Positions 57,901-64,000 of a DNA stretch of 64,000 nt are shown piece after piece. Position 1 is the stretch's first letter, and each line of letters starts with the position of its first letter. The notes beneath the pieces were generated by a model that was not told the DNA's origin, did no database searches, and saw only the letters and a list, made by a program, of their open reading frames with translations. Both the position numbers and the translations under genes were made by a program. Source of the stretch: Rhodopseudomonas julia (lineage in GTDB: Bacteria; Pseudomonadota; Alphaproteobacteria; Rhizobiales; Afifellaceae); contig NZ_JAUSUK010000001.1 of the NCBI RefSeq assembly GCF_030813515.1, forward strand, positions 1,426,001 through 1,490,000, read 5' to 3'.

Positions 57901-59607
57901 GGGTCTGTCGACATCGATGCTGCGATCAATGGCCGACGCGGCGAGCGTCTTGAGGTCAACGGCACGGTGCCCGTCTCGGGCGCCGGCCGCATGGACGTGA
58001 ATGCTCGTATCGTCAGTCTGCCGGCTGCGGCGATCAATGCGATCCGCCCCGATCTCGGGGCCGAAGGGAACATCACCGGCACGGCTAGCGCAAAAGGTAC
58101 GCTCGCGGCACCGGCAGCCCGCTTCGATCTTTCCTGGCAGAACGCCTCATTGCAGCAGACGCGGTCCATCGGTCTCGGTGCGTTGACGCTTTCCGCCATT
58201 GGCGCCTACGACAACGGCACTGTTCGCTTGCAGAACAGCCGCATCACGGGCAGCGGCGTCGAACTCGCCATCAACGGCAGCGTCGCGGTGACGGGCGGCC
58301 AGAGCCTCGGCCTTCGCGTTACCGGCACAGCGCCGCTCGAACTCGCCAATACGTTTCTGGCAAGCCGCGACGCCGCGCTCAGCGGACGCGCGCAACTCGA
58401 TGTCGGCGTGCGCGGTGCGCTCACCTCGCCGCAGATATCCGGAACCGCGACGACGAGCGGGGCCACCTTCGCCGATCCGGAAACAGGGACCGTCCTGCGC
58501 AACATCCAGCTGCGGGCGAATTTCACCGGCGACCGCGTCGTCGTCGAAAGCCTCAACGCCCAGTACGCGCCCTCCGGCACGCTTTCTGGCTCAGGTTCCG
58601 TCGGCCTTTCCGGCGGCTATCCGCTCGATCTCACTTTGACCGTGCGCAACGGCCGCTATTCCGACGGTGATCTCGCGACGGCGCGCTTCGATGCGGATCT
58701 TGCAATCACCGGGGCGGCGCTCTCAGGGCCGACGATCGGCGGCGAGGTGCGGCTTCAGCGTGTCGATATCACCGTCCCCGAAAGCCTGCCGGGCGGGGCG
58801 CTCGCGCTCGACGTGGAGCACCTCCATGCGACGGCGGCGATCCTGCGGACGGTGCATCAGGCGATGCCGCGCTCGCGGCCGGCCGATGGCGCCGACACTG
58901 GCGGCGGCGTCAACCTCGATCTCGTCATCAACGCTCCGAACCGCATCTTCGTGCGTGGCCGTGGCCTCGATGCCGAGCTCGGCGGCCGTGTGACTTTGCG
59001 AGGATCGACGTCCAACATCATCGCGACCGGCGGTTTTCAACTCGTTCGCGGGCGCCTCGACATCCTGACGAAGCGCATCACCATCGACAGCGGCGAGGTC
59101 AATTTCATTGGCGATCTCGATCCTTATCTCGATTTCTCCGCCACGACCGATAGCGGCGATATCACGGTGACCATCTCGATCACGGGGCGTGCGTCCGATC
59201 CGGGGGTGACCTTCTCGTCTGTGCCGCAGTTGCCTCAGGACGAAGTCCTGGCCCAGCTTCTCTTCGGCCATTCGCTCGCCGATCTGTCACCCTTCCAGAT
59301 AGCGCGTCTGGCGGCGGCGGCGGCAGAACTCGGCGGGCTGACCGAAGGTCCGGGTCTGTTCGGCCGCCTGCGCGAGGCGACCGGGCTCGATGATCTCGAT
59401 ATCGTCACGGACAGCGAGGGCAACACCGCCGTCCAGGCCGGGCGCTATATCAGCGACAACATCTATCTCGGCGTGCAGAGCGGCACGGGAGCCGATTCGA
59501 CTAAGGTGACGATCAATCTCGATGTGACCAAGGGCGTGAAGGTGCGCGGTGAGCTTGGAGCGGAGGGCGATTCCGCCCTCGGTATCGCGCTCGAACACGA
59601 ATATTGA
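54982..59607 (+). CDS. tamB: Translocation and assembly module inner membrane protein TamB
   Basis: TamB, 1541 residues, has an N-terminal signal-anchor helix (about 5-28, TTLLASLALVAVVGAASFG) and a long repetitive beta-groove of the AsmA/VPS13-like type. It ends in the conserved DUF490 region (about 1150-1541) with FEVVRG-like FQLVRGRLDILTKRI and LPQDEVLAQLLFGHSLADLS. The chain spans the periplasm to meet TamA and is proposed to carry lipids or assembly intermediates. Its ATG overlaps the tamA stop (TGATG). Confidence 0.95.
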   Translation: MKKRTTLLASLALVAVVGAASFGVPFALAQENDKSWLQNFLESKLSAPGRQISIGAISGTLSSSPSIASLTVSDDAGPWLTLQDVSVSWNRGALLRGRLDIDSLNAASLNVARKPNPGPETTPSSDSGGGGFSLPIDVTIDEIAIPQIHLGAPVIGQEADLSLTGAAAVTSDETSASLQVERQDDPGGSFNAKFSLVPGQNVLDIEASFDEPAGGLVSTAAGIPGAPPLAFSIDGEGPLNDFKAQIALSAKGEEKITGQAAVQRQDAAYHITANLSGSLSGLATGDSAQLLTGESQLAVDVLRSDDGRISIRRVDLESQRVNLSATAELATDGFPSQGKVNLSVNEGQSAPLSLPGYNGEASIGGLTVTASLSGDAQKSWQAEIAARNVTHPRGNLASLNVRGSGQAQSLGDPQGRQATFDVQGQAEGMEPRDVALAQALGRAISLNAKGRWQAGSPVRVEESRVVAGNTEASFTGAASLRSVLGRAALSTADLSRFSGLAGQDLAGAVDVDANGSVDLKSMGFDLTVGANGRGLEVGIAALDALLTGPVRLEGGVARNETGGFTFRDLHLNSDALVVTADGSYAAEAVDLALRAEIDDLARATDRARGAARLVVDISGTQAAPQISATATGDNLVMMDKPLTGAKASFNGTVAGSKVDGEFSLAGNLGGVPLDGSGRIASLEGGVRQLQDLLVTAGAAKLAGDAAMRADGLVSGDLSLNAPNIDAIAPLFLMEAEGAVDLDIALSSDEGQQDARVSGTIDNLKLEQASVTSGRIDLSGQNLLQAPALQGMFDFRGIRAGGFDVRSLEGTAEQTEGNTDFRVIADTADGGGRFAGQLQPTEKGFAVNLETLSFSHQGVEAELQRPSRIVLENGTVGIDDLALAAGGGQLTVNGSAGNELDLQVVLDAVNAAVVNAFAPDLDLAGTISGQAKVKGTSARPEPAFDVTWRGATAAPVRQANAGPFDISAKGNYVDGSVDIDAAINGRRGERLEVNGTVPVSGAGRMDVNARIVSLPAAAINAIRPDLGAEGNITGTASAKGTLAAPAARFDLSWQNASLQQTRSIGLGALTLSAIGAYDNGTVRLQNSRITGSGVELAINGSVAVTGGQSLGLRVTGTAPLELANTFLASRDAALSGRAQLDVGVRGALTSPQISGTATTSGATFADPETGTVLRNIQLRANFTGDRVVVESLNAQYAPSGTLSGSGSVGLSGGYPLDLTLTVRNGRYSDGDLATARFDADLAITGAALSGPTIGGEVRLQRVDITVPESLPGGALALDVEHLHATAAILRTVHQAMPRSRPADGADTGGGVNLDLVINAPNRIFVRGRGLDAELGGRVTLRGSTSNIIATGGFQLVRGRLDILTKRITIDSGEVNFIGDLDPYLDFSATTDSGDITVTISITGRASDPGVTFSSVPQLPQDEVLAQLLFGHSLADLSPFQIARLAAAAAELGGLTEGPGLFGRLREATGLDDLDIVTDSEGNTAVQAGRYISDNIYLGVQSGTGADSTKVTINLDVTKGVKVRGELGAEGDSALGIALEHEY

Positions 59608-59627
59608 GGAAGCCCGCATGGGCTTCC
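59608..59627 (+). terminator. Hairpin directly after the tamB stop
   Basis: GGAAGCCC, a GCAT loop and GGGCTTCC form a perfect 8-bp stem starting at the base after the tamB stop. There is no T-run, so it may be a weak or rho-dependent end. Confidence 0.5.
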
Positions 59628-59717
59628 CCTGTGCTTCGTACCGTTAGAACCAGTTTCTTTGTTTCTGCTGTTTATCGCTCAGACATTGCTTTGAAAGACG
59701 GAGATCGCGTGATCCTA

Positions 59718-59737
59718 TAGAACAACATTTCGTTCTA
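59718..59737. promoter_or_regulatory. Palindrome upstream of cysG, probable operator
   Basis: TAGAAC (59718-59723) and GTTCTA (59732-59737) with an 8-base spacer form a dyad 11 bp before the cysG ATG. It extends imperfectly outward as CCT and AGG. Its position between promoter and start fits a repressor site controlling the sulfate assimilation operon. Confidence 0.55.
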
Positions 59738-59748
59738 AGGGGCATCCC

Positions 59749-61176
59749 ATGGTCGTCTCCAGGTCCGACAAGCTGCATGTCTTCCCGGCCTTCCACAAGG
59801 TGACGGGCAGGCGTGTCCTGATCGTTGGAGGGGGCGATGAGGCGGCCGCAAAGGTCCGGCTGCTCGGGGAAAGCGTCGCGGAGATCTCGGTCGTCGCGGC
59901 CGAGCTCTCGCCGGCGCTGCGGGAGGCGATCGTCTCGACGGGCGCTTGTCATCTTCCGCGCGACTTCGAGGCATCCGATGTCGAGGGCGCCGTTCTCGTT
60001 TTTGCAGCCTCGGGCGAAGAGGTGGAGGATCGCCGCGTCGTCGCGGCGGCTCGGGCGCGGGGCATCCCTGCCAATGCGGTCGATCGGCCGGACATCTGCG
60101 ACTTCTATACGCCCGCTCTCGTCAACCGGGCGCCGCTTGCCGTTGCCATCACCACGACGGGCGCAGCGCCGGTGGCGGCGCGGCGGTTGCGGGCGCGACT
60201 CGAGACGATGCTGCCGCGCGATTACGGTCGTTTCATCGCCTTTGCTGATTCCCTGCGGGGGTGGGTGTTTTCGCGGCTTCGCGATGGCGCCGCGCGCCGC
60301 CGTTTCTGGGCCGGCTTCTTCGACAGTGCGGCGCTCTCTTTGTTTTCGGCGGACGATCGGGACGGGGCGGTCCGCGAGGCCGAGCGCTTGATCGACCATG
60401 CGGCTATGCCCGCCCGTGGTTTCGTGTCGCTCGTCGGCGCCGGGCCGGGCGCGGAAGACCTTCTTACGCTGCGGGCGCAGCGTGTGCTGCAGGAGGCCGA
60501 CATCATCTTTCACGACGCGCTGGTGCCGGAGGCCGTCATCGCTCAAGGCCGCCGTGATGCAGAGCGGGTGAATGTCGGCAAGCGCAAAGGCTGCCATGCG
60601 AAATCCCAGGAAGAGATCAATCGCCTGCTGATCGCTGCCGCGCGAGAGGGGTGTCGTGTGGTGCGGCTCAAGGCCGGCGACCCGATGGTTTTCGGTCGCG
60701 CGGGCGAAGAACTCGCGGCCCTGCGTGCTGCGGGTATCGCCCACGACGTGGTCCCCGGGGTGACGGCGGGGCTTGCTGCAGCGGCGGACCTCGAGCTGCC
60801 GCTGACGCTCCGGGGCACCGCGTCCTCGCTCGTCTTTACCACCGGCCATGACATGCACGGCGAGGCCTTGCCGGATTGGGCGCGGCTCGCGGCCGGCGGT
60901 GTGACGCTTGCGATCTATATGGGCAGGAGCGTCGCCGCCGATATCGCGGCGCAGCTTGCCGACGCCGGCCTCAGCGCGGATACGCCCGTTGCGGTCGTCG
61001 AAAATGCGAGCCGAGCCGACAAGCGCATGCTGGTCGGCACGCTCAATGATCTTCCGGCACTTGCCGGCCGTGACGACCTCTCTGGGCCGACCCTGGTCGT
61101 CGTCGGCGAGGCGGTCGCCGCCGCGCGGCTCGAACGTGCCGAACCCCTCCACATTTCAGAAAGGCTCGCAGCATGA
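59749..61176 (+). CDS. cysG: Siroheme synthase CysG
   Basis: CysG, 475 residues, is the multifunctional enzyme that makes siroheme from uroporphyrinogen III. The N-terminal dehydrogenase/ferrochelatase module (about 1-215) has the dinucleotide motif VLIVGGGDEAAAKVRLL, and the C-terminal methyltransferase (about 225-460) has LVGAGPGAEDLLTLRAQRV and GDPMVFGRAGEE. It overlaps the DUF2849 gene by 4 bases. Siroheme is the cofactor of the sulfite reductase encoded downstream. Confidence 0.97.
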   Translation: MVVSRSDKLHVFPAFHKVTGRRVLIVGGGDEAAAKVRLLGESVAEISVVAAELSPALREAIVSTGACHLPRDFEASDVEGAVLVFAASGEEVEDRRVVAAARARGIPANAVDRPDICDFYTPALVNRAPLAVAITTTGAAPVAARRLRARLETMLPRDYGRFIAFADSLRGWVFSRLRDGAARRRFWAGFFDSAALSLFSADDRDGAVREAERLIDHAAMPARGFVSLVGAGPGAEDLLTLRAQRVLQEADIIFHDALVPEAVIAQGRRDAERVNVGKRKGCHAKSQEEINRLLIAAAREGCRVVRLKAGDPMVFGRAGEELAALRAAGIAHDVVPGVTAGLAAAADLELPLTLRGTASSLVFTTGHDMHGEALPDWARLAAGGVTLAIYMGRSVAADIAAQLADAGLSADTPVAVVENASRADKRMLVGTLNDLPALAGRDDLSGPTLVVVGEAVAAARLERAEPLHISERLAA

Positions 61177-61511
61177 GCGGCAAGCGTCAGGACCTTCAGG
61201 TCATCACGGCCAACCGTCTTGAAGATGGGGCAGTCGTCTGGCTTGGCGCCAGCGGTCGGTGGCTTGAAAATATCGGCGAGGCCAAAGTCTTTGCGCCGGA
61301 ACAGGCCGCCGAAGGCCTTGCTGCCGCGGCGGAGGCTCTCTCTCGCCAGGAGATCGTCGGTCCGGAGGCCATTGCCGTCACTCAGGCGGACGGCCAGATC
61401 GTGCCGGTGCGGCTGCGTGAGCGCATCCGGGCGCAAGGCCCGAGCATCCGCCCCGACGTCGGCCGCCCTCACGCCGGCCCCGCGGCGAAGCTTTTCGAAG
61501 ACGCGGCCTAA
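61173..61511 (+). CDS. DUF2849 domain protein
   Basis: This 112-residue protein is conserved between cysG and cysI in alphaproteobacteria (DUF2849). It begins QDLQVITANRLEDGAVVWLG and has no cysteines, signal peptide or membrane segment. The role is unknown, but tight coupling (ATGA with cysG) implies a part in sulfite reduction or siroheme delivery. Confidence 0.93.
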   Translation: MSGKRQDLQVITANRLEDGAVVWLGASGRWLENIGEAKVFAPEQAAEGLAAAAEALSRQEIVGPEAIAVTQADGQIVPVRLRERIRAQGPSIRPDVGRPHAGPAAKLFEDAA

Positions 61512-61547
61512 ACCGCTCTGTCCTTTTTCTCAGCGAACGGAACTCTC

Positions 61548-63206
61548 ATGTATCGCTACGACGAATTCGATCACCGCTTCGTGCAGGAGCGGATCCGGCA
61601 ATTCCGCGGGCAGGTGGAGCGGCGGCTTTCCGGTGAACTTTCGGAAGACGAGTTCAAGCCGCTGCGGCTGATGAACGGCGTCTATCTGCAGCTTCACGCC
61701 TATATGCTGCGCATCTCCATCCCCTATGGCACGCTTTCTGCGCGGCAGATGCATATGCTCGCCCATATCGCGCGCACCTATGATCGCGGCTACGGGCATT
61801 TCACCACCCGCCAGAACCTTCAGTTCAATTGGCCGCGGCTCGTCGATATTCCTGCGATTCTCGACGACCTCGCGAGTGTCGAGATGCATGCCATCCAAAG
61901 CTCGGGCAATTGCATTCGCAACGTAACGGCCGATCATTTCGCGGGTGCCGCCGGCGATGAGGTCGCCGATCCGAGGCTCTATGCCGAAATCCTCCGGCAA
62001 TGGTCCTCGATTCATCCCGAATTTTCCTTCCTGCCGCGGAAGTTCAAAATCGCCCTCATCGGGTCGGAACGCGACCGCGCCGCCATCCAGACCCACGATA
62101 TCGGCCTGCAGCTGAAGCGGGACAAATCGGGCGCCCTCGGCTTTGCGGTCTATATCGGCGGTGGCCAGGGGCGCACGCCGATGATCGCCAAGAAGGTGCG
62201 CGATTTCCTGCCGGAGTCGGAGCTTCTCGCCTATGTGACGGCAATCCTGCGCGTCTACAATCTGCACGGGCGGCGCGACAACAAATACAAGGCGCGCATC
62301 AAGATCCTCGTTCACGAGACAGGCACCGAGGAATTGAAGGGCGAGATCGAACGCGAATTTGCCGAGCTTCAAGGCAGCGACCTGACCCTTCCGGGCGACG
62401 ACATTCGCAAGATCGACGCGTATTTTGCCCTTCCCGCCCTTGAGGCACGCCCCGCTCGTTCGGAAGGGTTTGAACGGGCGCGCGCCGAGGATCCGATTTT
62501 CTCCCGCTGGGTGGACCGGAATGTCGAAGCCCACAAGCTGCCGGGCCATGCCATCGTGACGATCTCGTTGAAATCGATCGGAGCGGTCCCGGGTGATGCT
62601 TCCGCCGATCAGATGGATGCCATCGCCGATATCGCCGAGCGTTACGGCCACAGCGAAATCCGTGTCAGCCACGAGCAGAATCTCGTCCTGCCGCACGTCG
62701 CACTCGACGATCTCAAAGCGGTCTACGATCAACTTGTCGCGATCCGGCTCGCGGAAGGCAATGCGGGATTGATCACCGATATCATTGCCTGCCCGGGGCT
62801 CGATTACTGCGCGCTCGCTAATGCGCGCTCGATCCCGGTGGCGCAGAATCTTTCCAGACGTTTCGGCTCAGCGGAGCGACAGCGTCAAATCGGGGAATTG
62901 AAGATCAAGATTTCGGGCTGCATCAACGCCTGCGGCCACCACCATGTCGGCCATATCGGCATTTTGGGGGTGGAGAAGAAGGGCCAGGAATTCTACCAGA
63001 TCACGCTCGGGGGGTCTGGCGATGAGACCACCACCATCGGCGAGATTGTTGGCCGGGGATTCTCGTCCGAGGAGGTAGTTGATGCAGTTGAAACCCTGGT
63101 CGATCGGTATCTCGATCTTCGGCTGGATGAGAGCGAGAGTTTTCTCTCCGCTTACCGGCGGCTGGGGCAGGAACCCTTCAAGGAGGCGCTCTATGCGACC
63201 GTTTGA
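61548..63206 (+). CDS. cysI: Nitrite/sulfite reductase, siroheme protein (assimilatory sulfite reductase)
   Basis: This 552-residue hemoprotein reduces sulfite to sulfide with six electrons. The coupled [4Fe-4S]-siroheme ligands are CPGLDYC (about 415) and CINACGHHH (about 458). The duplicated ferredoxin-like halves and two siroheme-binding regions are recognisable, for example HFTTRQNLQFNWPRL and SSGNCIRNVTADHF. No CysJ flavoprotein partner is adjacent, which is usual for the plant-like ferredoxin- or donor-dependent branch. The operon context (cysG, cysH) argues for sulfite over nitrite. Confidence 0.95.
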   Translation: MYRYDEFDHRFVQERIRQFRGQVERRLSGELSEDEFKPLRLMNGVYLQLHAYMLRISIPYGTLSARQMHMLAHIARTYDRGYGHFTTRQNLQFNWPRLVDIPAILDDLASVEMHAIQSSGNCIRNVTADHFAGAAGDEVADPRLYAEILRQWSSIHPEFSFLPRKFKIALIGSERDRAAIQTHDIGLQLKRDKSGALGFAVYIGGGQGRTPMIAKKVRDFLPESELLAYVTAILRVYNLHGRRDNKYKARIKILVHETGTEELKGEIEREFAELQGSDLTLPGDDIRKIDAYFALPALEARPARSEGFERARAEDPIFSRWVDRNVEAHKLPGHAIVTISLKSIGAVPGDASADQMDAIADIAERYGHSEIRVSHEQNLVLPHVALDDLKAVYDQLVAIRLAEGNAGLITDIIACPGLDYCALANARSIPVAQNLSRRFGSAERQRQIGELKIKISGCINACGHHHVGHIGILGVEKKGQEFYQITLGGSGDETTTIGEIVGRGFSSEEVVDAVETLVDRYLDLRLDESESFLSAYRRLGQEPFKEALYATV

Positions 63207-63936
63207 GCCTGGAACAGGATCAGCGGGGCGGGGCCGTGCGTGGGATGGCGATGTCGCCGCTCACGCTGCCGACCTTGAGACGCGGTACGGCGATGCGACA
63301 CCGCAGCAAATCCTGCGCATCGCGCTCGACGAATTCGATCCGAACGATATCGCGGCTGTGACGAGCTTCGGCGCCGAATCAGCCGTCTGGCTGCATATGT
63401 TGTCGGAGATCGAACCTTCGACGCCGGTGCTTTTCATCGACACCGGCAAGCATTTCCCGGCGACCCATCGCTACCGCGAGACGCTGATGGAGACGCTCGG
63501 TCTCAAGGATGTGCGGCTGATCAAGCCCGACCCGGAAGACCTCAGCCGTGAAGATCCGGTCGGGATGCTGTTTTCTCAGGACGCCGATCGCTGCTGCCAT
63601 CTGCGCAAGACCCTGCCGCTTGCCGGTGCGCTTCAGCCCTTCTCGGCCTGGATGAACGGGCGCAAGCGCCATCAGAGCACCACCCGGGCGCGCATGCCGG
63701 CCTTCGAGGTCGATGGGCCGCGGCTCAAGGTCAATCCGCTCGCCAGTTGGGGCCCTCAAGATATCCGCGCCTATTTCGAGCGTTTCGACTTGCCGCGCCA
63801 TCCGCTGGTGGCAGAAGGCTATCCGTCGATCGGCTGCATGCCGTGCACATCACGCATCAAGCCTGGCGAGGACGAGCGGGCAGGACGCTGGCGCGGGCGC
63901 GACAAGACCGAATGCGGCATCCATCTCGCTCCGTAA
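63193..63936 (+). CDS. cysH: Adenylyl-sulfate (APS/PAPS) reductase CysH
   Basis: CysH, 247 residues, reduces APS or PAPS to sulfite. The two cysteine pairs CCHLRK (about 134) and CMPC (about 215), with the C-terminal ECGIH active cysteine, indicate the [4Fe-4S]-containing APS reductase type rather than the cluster-free enterobacterial PAPS enzyme. The ATG at 63193 overlaps cysI by 14 bases and has AAGGAGG six bases upstream, inside cysI, so translation is coupled. The frame is open upstream but has no better start. Confidence 0.95.
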   Translation: MRPFEPGTGSAGRGRAWDGDVAAHAADLETRYGDATPQQILRIALDEFDPNDIAAVTSFGAESAVWLHMLSEIEPSTPVLFIDTGKHFPATHRYRETLMETLGLKDVRLIKPDPEDLSREDPVGMLFSQDADRCCHLRKTLPLAGALQPFSAWMNGRKRHQSTTRARMPAFEVDGPRLKVNPLASWGPQDIRAYFERFDLPRHPLVAEGYPSIGCMPCTSRIKPGEDERAGRWRGRDKTECGIHLAP

Positions 63937-63987
63937 TCCAAATCCGGTCGTTGATGGAAGCGACCCTCAGGCACTGGCCCTCAGGAA

Positions 63988-64000
63988 ATGATCATGAGTG
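63988..64000 (+). other. Probable start of the next gene, cut by the window edge
   Basis: AGGA precedes in-frame ATG codons at 63988 and 63994, within 60 bp of the cysH stop. A further gene of the sulfur operon (for example cysD or a DUF934 protein) may begin here. Only four codons are visible, so no identity can be given. Confidence 0.35.

Overview
The window is a GC-rich chromosomal segment whose gene content and order point to an alphaproteobacterium of the order Hyphomicrobiales (Rhizobiales). The evidence is an Omp19-type lipoprotein, DUF1150, DUF2849 and DUF1127 proteins, an mdh-sucC-sucD-sucA-sucB-lpd cluster, an xerC-fsa-priA-atpHAGDC neighbourhood, long-form HPF beside ptsN, and a cysG-DUF2849-cysI-cysH sulfur operon. 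I cannot name the genus. There is no rRNA, tRNA, insertion sequence, prophage or CRISPR array that I can see.

Layout. 0-2 kb: the end of a TonB-dependent siderophore receptor coupled to an RhtX-like permease. 2-7.1 kb: a LysR regulator divergent from a quinone oxidoreductase, an AspT/YidE-type transporter, and a convergent YeiH family membrane protein. 7.1-10.9 kb: a three-subunit molybdenum hydroxylase operon of the PaoABC (YagTSR) type. 11-14.9 kb: AraC and LysR regulators, an aldo/keto reductase and a small DUF1127 protein. 14.9-19.2 kb: a Tat-exported OpgD/OpgG-type glucan protein, a metallo-beta-lactamase-fold hydrolase and a ThDP-dependent acetolactate-synthase-like enzyme. 19.4-38.9 kb: a TCA cycle region running sdhB ... 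zapE-mdh-sucC-(69-aa membrane protein)-sucD-sucA-sucB-MAPEG-LysE-lpd, interrupted by a repeat protein, MsrB, rhodanese, acyltransferase and Omp19 genes. 39-44.8 kb: xerC, fsa, a CaCA-type exchanger and priA. 44.8-52.7 kb: an omptin-like outer membrane protein, the F1 ATP synthase operon, hpf, ptsN and DUF1150. 53-59.6 kb: tamA-tamB. 59.7-64 kb: an assimilatory sulfate reduction operon that probably runs off the end.

The genes are mainly core metabolism and envelope functions. The oxoglutarate dehydrogenase E1, E2 and E3 subunits, succinyl-CoA synthetase, malate dehydrogenase and one succinate dehydrogenase subunit form the TCA block. F1 ATP synthase follows about 8 kb later. CysG makes the siroheme used by CysI, and CysH supplies sulfite.

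The most unusual object is the protein encoded at 20294-22438 on the minus strand. It is a disordered, Ala/Pro/Gln/Asn-rich polypeptide carrying about 16 copies of a short Trp motif (SWLFP or SWLYR) spaced about every 30 residues. Upstream of it lies an 820-bp non-coding stretch holding a perfect CtrA-type box (TTAA-N7-TTAAC) and an 8-bp inverted repeat. Other points to check are an omptin-like protein that keeps the Asp-x-Asp and Asp-x-His pairs, a membrane/coiled-coil microprotein inserted between sucC and sucD, a CaCA exchanger whose first alpha repeat has lost its acidic residue, a two-lipoyl-domain E2 subunit, and several dyad operators (yeiH, cysG, omptin-like gene, atp).
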